Below, piece after piece: positions 17,201 through 25,208 of a stretch of DNA of 64,000 bases (position 1 is the stretch's first letter; the number at the start of each line of letters is the position of its first letter). The stretch is from Sulfotelmatobacter sp963788225 (GTDB lineage: Bacteria; Acidobacteriota; Terriglobia; Terriglobales; Acidobacteriaceae): the NCBI GenBank assembly GCA_963788225.1, contig CAWBGI010000006.1, forward strand, positions 62,001 through 126,000, read 5' to 3'. Made by a program: the position numbers and the translations under genes. The notes below the pieces were generated by a model that saw nothing but the letters and a program-made list of their open reading frames with translations, had not been told where the DNA came from and ran no database searches.

Positions 17201-18336
17201 TGCGCATCAGCCAGCCCTTTGTCGGCGGCTTTGCGCAGCCAAACGGATGCTTCGTGCAGATCCTTGGTCACACCCTCGCCACGGTAGTACATACCGCCCA
17301 GCTTGAACTGCGCCTGCACGAAGCCTTGATCGGCCGCCTTGCGGAACCAGCGCGCCGCCTCGCTCGAATCCAGAGGCACTCCGGCTGCCGGCACACCCGC
17401 CGCGTACATGCCACCGAGATCGAACTGCGCGACCGCTTCGCCCTGATCGGCCGCCTTGCGCCACCAACTCGCCGCCTCTTTCAAGTCTTGCGGCACGCCG
17501 TCTCCGCGGGAGTATGCTTTACCGAGGCTCACTTCCCCGCTTCGGTTTCCCTGCTCGGCAGCTTTGCGGAATAAGCGCGCCGCTTCCACCAAATCCACCG
17601 GCATCCCTTCGCCATCCTGGTACATCAGACCAAGTTCTGCTTGTGCGCCTGCGTCGCCCTGATCGGCAGCCTTACGCCACCAGCTTGCCGCGTCGGTCAA
17701 GCTCTTGGGCACATGTGTGCCGTAGTAGGACATGCGTCCTAACACGGACTGGGCCGTCGCATCGCCGTCGTTACCGGCCTTGACCAGCCAGCGGACCCCT
17801 TCGGCCGAATCCGCGGTCACGCCGTTGCCGCCGTCGTTGTACAGGAAGCCGAGCATCCGTTCTGCTGGCGCATATCCCTGATCGGCGGCTTTACGGTACC
17901 AACGCACTGCTTCGCCGTAGTCCTCGGTCACTCCCTCGCCGTATGTGTACAGCAGGCCAAGATCGTACTGCGCGTGCGAATACCCTTGGTCGGCGGCCTT
18001 GCGGTACCAACCCGCCGCTTCGCTCAGATCCTTAGGCACCCCCTTGCCTTGCTCGTAAAGGACGCCAAGACCCACCTCCCCCTCGGCATTGCCCTGCTCG
18101 GCCGCCTTCCGGAACCAAACCATAGCTTCTCTAAAATCCTGCGGCGCTTGTTTCCCGTCGCGATATATCTTGCCCAGAGCAAGCTGCGCATCCGCCGCGC
18201 CATGATCCGCGCGTTCCCGCAGACTAGTCAGCGATTCCGCGTCGGACTTTTGCGTCGTCTGAGCGAAACTAACCAACGCGTTCGTGAGTAAACACACCAC
18301 AATCAACGTGCCTGTTTTGAAGGTGGAGACTCTCAT
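14287..18336 (-). CDS. Giant Sel1-repeat protein (35 repeats)
   Basis: About 1349 residues. A signal-like N-terminus (MRVSTFKTGTLIVVCLL) is followed by 35 Sel1 units of 36 residues, each like LGLMYxxGxGVPKDxxEAxRWYRKAADQG. The C-terminus ends WMTLAS then KMTPQEIAEGQRLAKEW. The open frame begins at 18357 with an ATGA overlap on the preceding gene's stop. The ATG at 18336 is preferred because all three paralogues share a G-rich site followed by CACTATGAGA or close variants. Sel1 solenoids scaffold protein complexes, often at the envelope. It is last in a three-gene operon; 35 repeats is unusually many. Confidence 0.85.
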   Translation of the reverse strand: MRVSTFKTGTLIVVCLLTNALVSFAQTTQKSDAESLTSLRERADHGAADAQLALGKIYRDGKQAPQDFREAMVWFRKAAEQGNAEGEVGLGVLYEQGKGVPKDLSEAAGWYRKAADQGYSHAQYDLGLLYTYGEGVTEDYGEAVRWYRKAADQGYAPAERMLGFLYNDGGNGVTADSAEGVRWLVKAGNDGDATAQSVLGRMSYYGTHVPKSLTDAASWWRKAADQGDAGAQAELGLMYQDGEGMPVDLVEAARLFRKAAEQGNRSGEVSLGKAYSRGDGVPQDLKEAASWWRKAADQGEAVAQFDLGGMYAAGVPAAGVPLDSSEAARWFRKAADQGFVQAQFKLGGMYYRGEGVTKDLHEASVWLRKAADKGLADAQEALATLYTVGAGVPQDPAEAAAWTRKAADQGYAEAEYNLALFYEDGKGVPKDSSEAARWYRKAADQGYAAAQGNLALLYYHGDGVPKDLGEATRWYRKAADQGNMAAQLGLAGMYDRGEGVSQDYGEAARLYRKAADQGNAVAQANLAYLYASGNGVPKDYKEAEAWYRKSADQGKAVAQLNLGKIYMYGYDRPKDFAEAARWYRKAADQNFAEAQYWLANMYYYGDGVPKDFTEAANWYRKAAERGYPEGQFWLGNMYFEGKGISKDLKLAAEWRRKAADQGYAPAQDAIGSMYQGGKGVQQDFAEAVSWFRKSADKGYAPGQRKLGLMYKSGQGVPQDFGEAARWFRKAADQGDADAQLDLAYLYDAGQGVPKDLSQAMTWYRKAAEQGDAVGQLNLALKYQKGQGVAKDLSEAARWYRKAADQGFAIAQFNLGLSYDKGEGVPKDFSEALALFRKAADQGLSQAEAKLGLMYHDGEGVAKDFSEAARWYRKAADHGNENAAMLLGVMYERGEVTPKDLSAAAGWYRKAADGGSAAAQLRLGLMYENGDGVPKDSSEAAKLYRKAADQGDAVAEVSLAKMYAVGIGVPKDVGESVSLVRKAAEQGYVDAEVRLGLLNRNGEGVPQDFGEAVRWYQKAADQGDASGQFFLGTSYALGQGIAKDPSQVAAWYRKAAEQGHVKAQFFLGLAYNYGQGVAKDLSEAKRWYDKAAAQGYADAELSLGYLYENGEVVPKDFSQAASWYRKAADQGEAKAQYRLGLLYYDGNGVAKDFSQAVSWYRKAAEQGNADAQLRLGLAYDAGEGVPKDLSEAAKWYQKAAEQGITMAQENLAIMYYAGDGVTKDLNQAAIWMRKAADQGKASAQFGLGFQYEHGQGVPKDIDEAARWYRKAADQGYARAQANLGAFYSLGQGVPQSNVTGYMWMTLASQTIEQRFREDLTARMTALAAKMTPQEIAEGQRLAKEWKPSGK

Positions 18337-18353
18337 AGTGATCCTCATTCCTA

Positions 18354-19787
18354 TCATTTAGCCGCGGGCTTCCATTCCTTCGCCAGACGCTGCGCCTCCG
18401 CAAGTTCTTGTGGAGTCATCTTCGCGGCCAGGTCTGCTACCCTCCGCGCGACCACGTCCTGGGCCCCTTTGCTCACTCGGCCAGACGCAAGGCTCATCCA
18501 CATATACGCGAACACGTCGTTCTGAGGAACTCCCTGCCCTCGGTGGTACAGGTACCCGAGCATCGCCTGCCCGCCGGCATCGCCCTGATCGGCGGCTTTG
18601 CGAAACCAACGGGCCGCTTCCCTGGAGTCCCGGGGCACGCCCTCGCCATCGTCGTAGAAGAAACCAAGTTTGACCTGCGAATCTGCGTCCCCCTGATCGG
18701 CAGCCTTGCGGACCCAACTCGCCGCTTCGCTGAGGTCCTTGGGCACTCCTTCGCCGTTGTGGTACATGAGGCCGATACTGAACTGTCCCAGTGCATCCCC
18801 CTGATCCGCAGCTTTGCGCCACCAACGGGCCGCTTCGCTGAAGTCCTTGGGTACTCCCATGCCCTCGTGGTAGATGTGGCCTAGCTGCGCCTGCGCACCC
18901 GCATCTCCCTGATCGGCAGCCTTGCGGTACCAATCCGCCGATGCACCGTAATCCTTCGGCACTCCCTCGCCGAGTCGGTACAGCAGGCCTAGCCTCCCCT
19001 GCGCCCATGCGAACCCCTGATCGGCAGCTTTCCGATACCATCGCGCCGCTTCGCTGAGGTCTTTAGGTACCCCCTCACCGCTCTCATATCTGAGCCCAAG
19101 ATAGTACTGCGCCCGCGCCAAGCCCTGATCCGCAGCCTTGCGATCCCAACTCGCCGCCTGGCTGAGGTCCTTGGTCACTCCGGTGCCGTTGTAGTACATG
19201 GCGGCGAGGTCGAACTGTCCAGGCGCATTGCCCTGTTCCGCCGCCTTGCGGTACCAGCGCACCGCTTCGCCGTAATCCTGAGCTACGCCCTTACCCTCGG
19301 AATACAGTTTGCCCAGATTTACCTGCGCATTTGAATTCCCCTGATCGGCGGCCCTGCGGAATAAACGCGCCGCCTCACCAAAGTCCACAGCCATCCCTTC
19401 GCCGTCTTGATACATCAGGCCGAGTTCCTCCTGTGCGCGCGCATTGCCCTGATCGGCGGCTTTGCGCCACCAACTGGCCGCTGCGCTGAAGTCCTTGGAC
19501 ACTCCCTGCCCAGAGTAGTAAAGCGACCCCAGATCTGCCTCTCCTTCCGCATAGCCTTGATCCGCAGCCTTGCTGTACCAACGCGCTGCTTCGCCGAAGT
19601 CCTTGGCGCCCTCGTACGTGAGGCCGAGCGACACCTGCGCTTTTGCATTTCCCTGCTGGGCGCGTTCCCGCAAACTAGTCAGTGATTCCGCGTCGGACTT
19701 TTGCACCGTCTGGCCGAAACTAACCAACGCGCTCCCCAGTAAACACAGAACAATCAGTGCGCTTGTTTTGCAGTCAGAGATTCTCAT
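18354..19787 (-). CDS. Sel1-repeat protein (11 repeats)
   Basis: About 477 residues, a paralogue of both neighbours. It has a signal-like N-terminus (MRISDCKTSALIVLCLLGSA), the shared KSDAESLTSLRERA linker, eleven 36-residue Sel1 units and the same C-terminal KMTPQEL...RLAKEWKP tail. A TTG start at 19799 is possible, but the ATG at 19787 has GAGGGG just upstream. It follows the upstream paralogue's stop by about 12 bp, and its TGA overlaps the next frame's ATG. The tight spacing implies translational coupling. Confidence 0.85.
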   Translation of the reverse strand: MRISDCKTSALIVLCLLGSALVSFGQTVQKSDAESLTSLRERAQQGNAKAQVSLGLTYEGAKDFGEAARWYSKAADQGYAEGEADLGSLYYSGQGVSKDFSAAASWWRKAADQGNARAQEELGLMYQDGEGMAVDFGEAARLFRRAADQGNSNAQVNLGKLYSEGKGVAQDYGEAVRWYRKAAEQGNAPGQFDLAAMYYNGTGVTKDLSQAASWDRKAADQGLARAQYYLGLRYESGEGVPKDLSEAARWYRKAADQGFAWAQGRLGLLYRLGEGVPKDYGASADWYRKAADQGDAGAQAQLGHIYHEGMGVPKDFSEAARWWRKAADQGDALGQFSIGLMYHNGEGVPKDLSEAASWVRKAADQGDADSQVKLGFFYDDGEGVPRDSREAARWFRKAADQGDAGGQAMLGYLYHRGQGVPQNDVFAYMWMSLASGRVSKGAQDVVARRVADLAAKMTPQELAEAQRLAKEWKPAAK

Positions 19788-19799
19788 TGTGCCCCTCAA

Positions 19800-21356
19800 T
19801 CATTTTCCCGAAGGTTTCCATTCCTTCGCCAACCGTTGCCCCTCCGCAATTTCTTGTGGAGTCATCTTCGCGGCCAGCGCGGTCATCTTCGCCGCCAGTT
19901 CGTCGCGAGAAGATCCCGCCCCCATTCCGCCGGAGGCCAGGGTCATCCACATGTACGCCAATACCTTGTTCTGAGGAACTCCGTGCCCCACCGAGTACAA
20001 GCCACCGAGCGCCGCCTGGGCGGACGCATAGCCCTGATTGGCCGCCTTGCGGTACCAACCCGCTGCATCTCCTTGGGGCAACCCTGCCCCGCCGGCCTCG
20101 GAAAGCGAACCGAGATTGAACTGTGCAGTCGGATTCCCCTGGTCGGCAGCCTTGCGGAACCAGCGCGCTGCCTCCTCCCAGTCCTGGGGCACCCCGTTAC
20201 CGCCCAGGTAGAGAGTTCCGAGACCGATCTGCGCATTTGCGTCCCCCTGATCGGCGCTCTTGCGGTACAAACGCGCTGCTTCATTGAAGTCTTTGGGCAC
20301 GCCCTCGCCATCTTGGTACATGAGGCCGAGTTCCTGTTGTGCCCGTGCGTCCCCCTGATCGGCAGCTTTGCGCCACCAGCCGGCCGCTTCTCCAATGTTC
20401 TTGGGAACTCCCTTGCCAAAGTAGGACATGTGCCCCATCCAATATTGCGAAGTGGCATCGCCCTGATCGGCGGATTTGCGGAACCAATGCGCCGCTTCGC
20501 TGAAGTCCTTGGGCACTCCATCTCCGTGTTGGTACATGAGGCCGAGAAACCCCTGCGCAGTCGCGTTCCCCTGATCGGCCGCCTTGCGGTACCAACGCAC
20601 CGCTTCGCTGGAGTCCTTGGCTACCCCATTCCCAAAGAGGTACAGTTTGCCAAGACTGAGTTGTGCCCCTGCATTGCCCTGATCGGCGGCTTTGCGGTAC
20701 CAACGCGCTGCTTCGCCGTAATCCTTGGGCACTCCCTCGCCGTCGTGGTACAGGTCGCCGAGATTCGACTGCGCCGGTGCGAACCCCTGATCGGCAGCCT
20801 TGCGATACCAACGCCCCGCCTCGCTGAAGTCCTTGCTCACCCCTTGGCCGTCGTGGTACATGAGGCCGAGATTGAACTGCGCAGTCGGGTTGCCTCCGTC
20901 GGCAGCCCTGCGGAACCAGCGCGCCGCTTCGCTGAGATCCTTGACTACTCCGTTGCCAAGGTAGTACATGCCGCCAAGGCCGTACGCCGCCTGTGCGTCA
21001 CCCTGATCGGCGGCTTTGCGGTACCAACGCTGCGCTTCGCCGCCGTCCTTGGCCATTCCCATGCCAAACAAGTACATGTGCCCAAGCCAGAACTGTGCCC
21101 GGACGTTCCCCTGATCGGCCGCCTTGCGGTACCAGCGCGCCGCCTCCTTAAAATCTTGCGGCGCCTTTTCCCCGTCGTAGTAAATTTGGCCCAGAGCGCG
21201 CTGTGCCTGCGCATTTCCGTGATCCGCGCGTTCCCGCAAACTCGTCAGCGATTCAGCATCGGAGGCCTGCGGCGTCTGGCCGGAACCAAGCAAGGTGTTC
21301 GCCAGCACAAAACACACCGCCATCACTGCAGCAGTCTTGAAGTGGATGGCTCTCAT
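19800..21356 (-). CDS. Sel1-repeat protein (12 repeats)
   Basis: About 518 residues, the first gene of the three-paralogue operon. Open frame continues to 21455, but the ATG at 21356 is preceded by GGGGAG and starts the shared signal-like segment (MRAIHFKTAAVMAVCFVLA). Twelve Sel1 units follow. The eleventh is irregular, with GGAGLPQGDAAGWY replacing the usual motif. The C-terminus matches its paralogues (ALAAKMTPQEIAEGQRLAK). The frames open on the opposite strand across this gene reflect the repeated GC-rich codons and are not genes. Confidence 0.85.
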   Translation of the reverse strand: MRAIHFKTAAVMAVCFVLANTLLGSGQTPQASDAESLTSLRERADHGNAQAQRALGQIYYDGEKAPQDFKEAARWYRKAADQGNVRAQFWLGHMYLFGMGMAKDGGEAQRWYRKAADQGDAQAAYGLGGMYYLGNGVVKDLSEAARWFRRAADGGNPTAQFNLGLMYHDGQGVSKDFSEAGRWYRKAADQGFAPAQSNLGDLYHDGEGVPKDYGEAARWYRKAADQGNAGAQLSLGKLYLFGNGVAKDSSEAVRWYRKAADQGNATAQGFLGLMYQHGDGVPKDFSEAAHWFRKSADQGDATSQYWMGHMSYFGKGVPKNIGEAAGWWRKAADQGDARAQQELGLMYQDGEGVPKDFNEAARLYRKSADQGDANAQIGLGTLYLGGNGVPQDWEEAARWFRKAADQGNPTAQFNLGSLSEAGGAGLPQGDAAGWYRKAANQGYASAQAALGGLYSVGHGVPQNKVLAYMWMTLASGGMGAGSSRDELAAKMTALAAKMTPQEIAEGQRLAKEWKPSGK

Positions 21357-21740
21357 AGTGCTCCCCATTCCTCGGCCCGACATCTTATCGCTTCCAGTAA
21401 AGAGAAAACAGAAAAATCGCTCGAACGCGGGATGGTGATGGTGTGGAGCGGGCACTCTGCCCGCTGCCTTTGACTTTGATGTTGACCTTAACCGGGAAGG
21501 GCCCGACGTTCAGTTCTTAGTCCGCCCTGAGCAAGCGAAGCGCGCCGAAGGGTGCCGCAAAGCTCCGCAAAAAATGGAACCCGGCTTCAGCCGTTGAGGA
21601 CACCTCTTTAATATGAGGGACTGTCATTCCCGCTTGTTCTTGGGCAAACTGTTCCACGCTTGGACCGGACCCATCCTTATCATTTCTCTCCCACCACGAT
21701 TCTCCGTAGAATCTTCGCAGACGTATCAAAGGTGAAAAGC
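21357..21740. other. Divergent intergenic region with a perfect hairpin
   Basis: About 380 bp between the sel1 operon and the TolC-like gene. It holds a perfect hairpin, AGCGGGCA-CTC-TGCCCGCT, at 21447-21465. The following CCTTTGACTTTGATGTTGAC resembles 46545-46580 inside the second PD-(D/E)XK gene. A GC-rich stretch at 21520-21600 looks like another dispersed repeat. No gene is visible; promoters for both divergent units should lie here, but none is clear. Confidence 0.5.
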
Positions 21741-23042
21741 ATGAAAACAAGCATTCATAAATTCCTACTACCGTTCCTCTTCCTCCCTACTTCCCTGCTG
21801 GCCGAACCCATCACGCTTCGCCACGCCGTGGAACTCGCGCTGAACCACGCCACCGGCATCAGCATCGCTACCGCCGACCAGCAGCACGCCTCCGCCAGCT
21901 ACCGCGAGCTGCGCAACAGCTACATTCCGCAGTTGATCGCGGGCGCCGGCATCGGCTGGTCTGATGGTTTTCCTCTCAGCCTCGAAGGCGCCGCTCCTTC
22001 GCTCTTCAACGTAAACGCGCAATCGGCGCTCATCAATCCCGCCTTGCGCGACTTCATCCACGCTGCCCAGTCCGACATCGCCGTCAGCAACCTTCGCACC
22101 AAGGACCAGCGCAATCAGATCATTCAGGACACGGTTGTAAGCTATGCCGAACTCGCGAAATGGGAACTGCGTCTGAGCCGCCTCCGCGAAACCCAAACTG
22201 CCGCCGAACAAATGGCAGCAGCCGTAGCCCAGCGCGTCAAAGAAGGCATCGACAGCGAAGTGGATAGCACCCGGGCCCGCCTGTCCGTAGCTCGTGTACG
22301 TTTGCGCCTGGCCGAAGCCGCGGGCGCAGCCGATGTCCTTCGCGAACATCTTTCCAAGCTGACGGGACTTCCCACCGCCTCCGTCGAAATCGATCCCAGG
22401 TCGTTGCCCGCGCTGCCCGCAGTCAAATCAGAGGAAAAAGCTGACGAGCAGTTCGTGACCAAAGCCGCCGACGCCAACCCCGCCGTGCAGGCTGCCCTGG
22501 AACACGCCCGCGCCCAGTACTTGCGGGTAAAAGGAGAACGCAAGTCGCTGTGGCCGAGTGTAGACTTCGCAGCTCAGTATGCCAACCTCGCCACCTACAA
22601 CAATTACGACGCTTACTACAAACACTTCCAGCCCAACAACGCCACAGTCGGAGTCTCCATCCACTTCCCTTTCTTGAATTATGCCCAGCACGCTAAAGTT
22701 CAGGAGGCCGAGTCGGAAGCCCTCAAGGCCAAGAAGCAGGCGGAAGCCGCACACAATCAGGCCTCGGAAGAAACCCTGCGCCTCCAGCGCTCCGTCACCC
22801 AGTTGCAAGCCGCCCGCGATGTTGCCGAACTCGAATACGAGATCGCCCAGAAAAACATCGAGGCCGTCCGCACGCGCATGGAAAATTCCACCGCCAACCT
22901 GCACGACCTGGACAACGCGCAAACCCAGGCCAGCGAACGCCTGATCGCATTGCAGGACGTAACCTTCGATCTGGAACGCACCCAGGTAGCCCTAATGCGC
23001 GCCACCGGAGATCTAGAAAGCTGGGCCCTCGGTACAAAATAA
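21741..23042 (+). CDS. TolC-family outer-membrane channel protein
   Basis: A 433-residue outer-membrane efflux protein. The ATG at 21741 follows AAGGTG and starts a signal peptide ending SLLA-E; the frame is open from 21660. Two halves of long coiled-coil helices are visible: the LSRLRETQTAAEQMAAAVAQ region, and a second around QVALMRATGDLESW. The latter resembles the ending of TolC-like proteins. TolC trimers form exit ducts for tripartite efflux or type I secretion. No adaptor or pump is adjacent, so the transported substrate is unknown. hpnJ follows on the same strand after 117 bp. Confidence 0.85.
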   Translation: MKTSIHKFLLPFLFLPTSLLAEPITLRHAVELALNHATGISIATADQQHASASYRELRNSYIPQLIAGAGIGWSDGFPLSLEGAAPSLFNVNAQSALINPALRDFIHAAQSDIAVSNLRTKDQRNQIIQDTVVSYAELAKWELRLSRLRETQTAAEQMAAAVAQRVKEGIDSEVDSTRARLSVARVRLRLAEAAGAADVLREHLSKLTGLPTASVEIDPRSLPALPAVKSEEKADEQFVTKAADANPAVQAALEHARAQYLRVKGERKSLWPSVDFAAQYANLATYNNYDAYYKHFQPNNATVGVSIHFPFLNYAQHAKVQEAESEALKAKKQAEAAHNQASEETLRLQRSVTQLQAARDVAELEYEIAQKNIEAVRTRMENSTANLHDLDNAQTQASERLIALQDVTFDLERTQVALMRATGDLESWALGTK

Positions 23043-23159
23043 GTTACAAAACGATTGGGTCACAGAATAAGGGGTGAGCCGGACATCCAGACGAACCTGC
23101 ATAAACACTGCTTTCTCACCACAATCCCACCTCAGATGCTAAAATAGTACTTACCCACT

Positions 23160-24626
23160 ATGCCTTTAAAAACGTTGTTCCTGAACCCTCCGTCTTTCGA
23201 AAACTTCGACGGCGGCGCCGGCTCCCGCTGGCCCGCCACCCGCGAGATCGAATCATATTGGTTCCCGGTGTGGCTGGCTTATCCGGCGGGGATGCTGGAG
23301 GGGGCGCGGCTGCTGGATGCGCCTCCGCATTATGTTTCGGCGGCGCAGACGATTGAGATTGCGAAGGATTATGAGTTTTTGGTTTTGTTCACTTCTACGC
23401 CCGGGTTTCCTGGCGACATCGGCCTGTCTACGGCTATCAAGGCCGCTAATCCCAAGATTAAGATTGCTTTTGTGGGGCCGCATGTCAGCGTGCTGCCGGA
23501 GAAATCTTTGCGCGACTGTCCCGTGATCGATTTTGTTGCGCGTAAAGAGTTTGACTACGCTGTGGTCGATTACGCCAAGGGCAAGCCGCTGGAAGAGATT
23601 CCCGGGATCTCGTTCTTGAAAGACGGCAAGGTTGTACACAATCCCGATGCGCCGCAGATTCAGGATCTGGATGCGCTGCCCCACGTCACCGACGTCTACA
23701 AGCGCGATCTCGACGTGACCCGCTACAACGTGCCGTTCTTACTAAACCCCTACGTTTCTCTCTACACTACGCGCGGCTGTCCGGCTCAGTGCACGTTCTG
23801 TTTGTGGCCGCAGACTTTGAGCGGACATCCCTGGCGCAAGCGTTCTACCGACGATGTTGCAGCCGAGATGTCGAAGGTGAAGCAGTACTGGCCCGAAGTA
23901 AAAGAGTTTTTCTTCGACGACGACACCTTCAACATCCAGAAGGCACGGACCATCGAGCTATGCGCCAAGCTGAAGCCCCTGGGCCTGACCTGGTCCTGCA
24001 CTTCGCGCGTCACCACTGATTACGAAACGCTGAAGGCCATGAAGGAAGCCGGTTGCCGCCTGCTCATCGTCGGCTACGAATCTGGCGATCAGCAGATTCT
24101 CAAGAACATCAAGAAGGGCGCGACCGTCGAGCGGGCACGGCAGTTCACAAAAGACTGTCACAAGCTCGGCCTGGTCATCCACGGCGACTTCATCATGGGC
24201 TTGCCGGGCGAGACTCGCGAGACCATCAACAACACCATCAAGTTCGCGAAAGAGCTGGATGTCGAGACGATTCAGGTTTCCGTCGCGCACGCCTATCCCG
24301 GCACCGAGCTTTATGACTATGCCGTGAAGAACGGGTTCATCGTCGGCGACAACAAGATGGTGGATGAAGGCGGACATCAGTTGGCGCACATTGAATATCC
24401 CGGACTGCCTGCCGATGAGATTCTCTCCGCAGTGCACCGTTTTTACGACGAGTATTATTTCCGGCCGAAGGCGGTGTTCCGCATCCTGAAGAAAGCGGCG
24501 TTTGACGGCAACGATCGCAGGCGGCTTTACCGGGAGGCGAAGACTTTCCTGAAGCTCCGCTCACAGCGCAATAAGCTGGTGAAGAAACATGGCGACGAGG
24601 CGGCAGCCGAACTCGCCAAAGCTTGA
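23160..24626 (+). CDS. hpnJ: Hopanoid biosynthesis radical SAM protein HpnJ
   Basis: A 488-residue protein with an N-terminal B12-binding-like domain (about 1-180), a radical SAM core with the iron-sulfur cysteines C207, C211 and C214 (RGCPAQCTFC), and a C-terminal accessory region. The EFFFDDDTFNIQKAR and GDFIMGLPGET motifs are typical of this class. HpnJ is required for bacteriohopanetetrol cyclitol ether, probably contracting the glucosamine ring to the cyclitol (known from Burkholderia genetics). Its usual partners hpnI and hpnK are not in this window. Two small EamA membrane genes follow, and the main hopanoid cluster lies 6 kb downstream on the other strand. Confidence 0.92.
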   Translation: MPLKTLFLNPPSFENFDGGAGSRWPATREIESYWFPVWLAYPAGMLEGARLLDAPPHYVSAAQTIEIAKDYEFLVLFTSTPGFPGDIGLSTAIKAANPKIKIAFVGPHVSVLPEKSLRDCPVIDFVARKEFDYAVVDYAKGKPLEEIPGISFLKDGKVVHNPDAPQIQDLDALPHVTDVYKRDLDVTRYNVPFLLNPYVSLYTTRGCPAQCTFCLWPQTLSGHPWRKRSTDDVAAEMSKVKQYWPEVKEFFFDDDTFNIQKARTIELCAKLKPLGLTWSCTSRVTTDYETLKAMKEAGCRLLIVGYESGDQQILKNIKKGATVERARQFTKDCHKLGLVIHGDFIMGLPGETRETINNTIKFAKELDVETIQVSVAHAYPGTELYDYAVKNGFIVGDNKMVDEGGHQLAHIEYPGLPADEILSAVHRFYDEYYFRPKAVFRILKKAAFDGNDRRRLYREAKTFLKLRSQRNKLVKKHGDEAAAELAKA

Positions 24627-24638
24627 CACAAAGCTTTT

Positions 24639-24724
24639 TCACCACAGAGGCACAGAGACACAGAGAAAATCTTTAAATGTCTTTTTCTTTTGCTTTTCTC
24701 TGTGCCTCTGTGTCTCTGTGATGA
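24639..24724. repeat. Inverted repeat of CACAGAGRCACAGAG units
   Basis: The left arm at 24639-24669 and right arm at 24694-24724 are 31 bases each with three mismatches, separated by 24 AT-rich bases. Each arm is built from CACAGAG units. The long hairpin lies directly after hpnJ and could stop transcription, but it belongs to a broader class of unit-built inverted repeats seen elsewhere in the window. Confidence 0.85.
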
Positions 24725-24758
24725 AAAGTTTTAGATAAGTGCACCGTCCAAACTTCCC

Positions 24759-25208
24759 GTGAACTTTCGCAAGTATCTTGTGCTGGCCGGAGTCACCGTG
24801 TTTGCCGCGGCTGGCGATTCCATGCTTTCCCATGGGATGAAGCAGGTCGGCAGCATCTCCATCCATCATCTGCAGGGCGTTATCTTCGCGGTCCTGAATC
24901 CCTGGGTCGCGATTGGAATTCTTCTGCTGCTGGCTTTCTTTGCCACTTACATGACTGCGCTTTCTTGGGCCGATCTCACTTATGTTCTGCCGGCCACTTC
25001 GCTGGGATATGTGCTGCTGGCGCTGGTGGCGCGGTTTGTGCTGCACGAGCATGTGAGCCCGCTGCGCTGGCTGGGGATTGTATTGATTACCTGTGGGGTG
25101 GGATTTGTGGCTGGGGGACCGGAGCTAACCATTCACGGAAAACATGAACCGGCTGCGATACCCGCAACCGAGAGCGTGAGTGCGGTTTCGAGCGGAGTGA
25201 AAGAATGA
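24759..25208 (+). CDS. Small EamA/SMR-like membrane protein
   Basis: A 149-residue inner-membrane protein with four predicted helices, in the drug/metabolite transporter superfamily. It starts at GTG and lacks a strong ribosome site. TALSWADLTYVLPATSLGYV and FVLHEHVSPLRWLGIVLI are the typical EamA/SMR core. Half-size EamA proteins often act as heterodimers, as in ArnE/ArnF. It overlaps the next EamA gene by 4 bp (ATGA), suggesting a coupled pair, and it follows hpnJ, which suggests a role with hopanoid head groups. That role is inference. Confidence 0.75.
   Translation: MNFRKYLVLAGVTVFAAAGDSMLSHGMKQVGSISIHHLQGVIFAVLNPWVAIGILLLLAFFATYMTALSWADLTYVLPATSLGYVLLALVARFVLHEHVSPLRWLGIVLITCGVGFVAGGPELTIHGKHEPAAIPATESVSAVSSGVKE

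Noticed and set aside
14287..21356. Regular repeats at 108-bp spacing considered as a CRISPR or satellite array
   Set aside because: The period equals one 36-residue Sel1 unit and the variation is codon-like. No CRISPR array (28-37 base repeats with unique spacers) or cas gene is present in the window.
19836..21473. A 545-codon open frame on the plus strand opposite the third sel1 gene, with similar frames opposite the other two
   Set aside because: They arise from the repeated GC-rich codons of the Sel1 units. The minus strand has signal peptides, ribosome sites and a known repeat fold; the plus frames have none.
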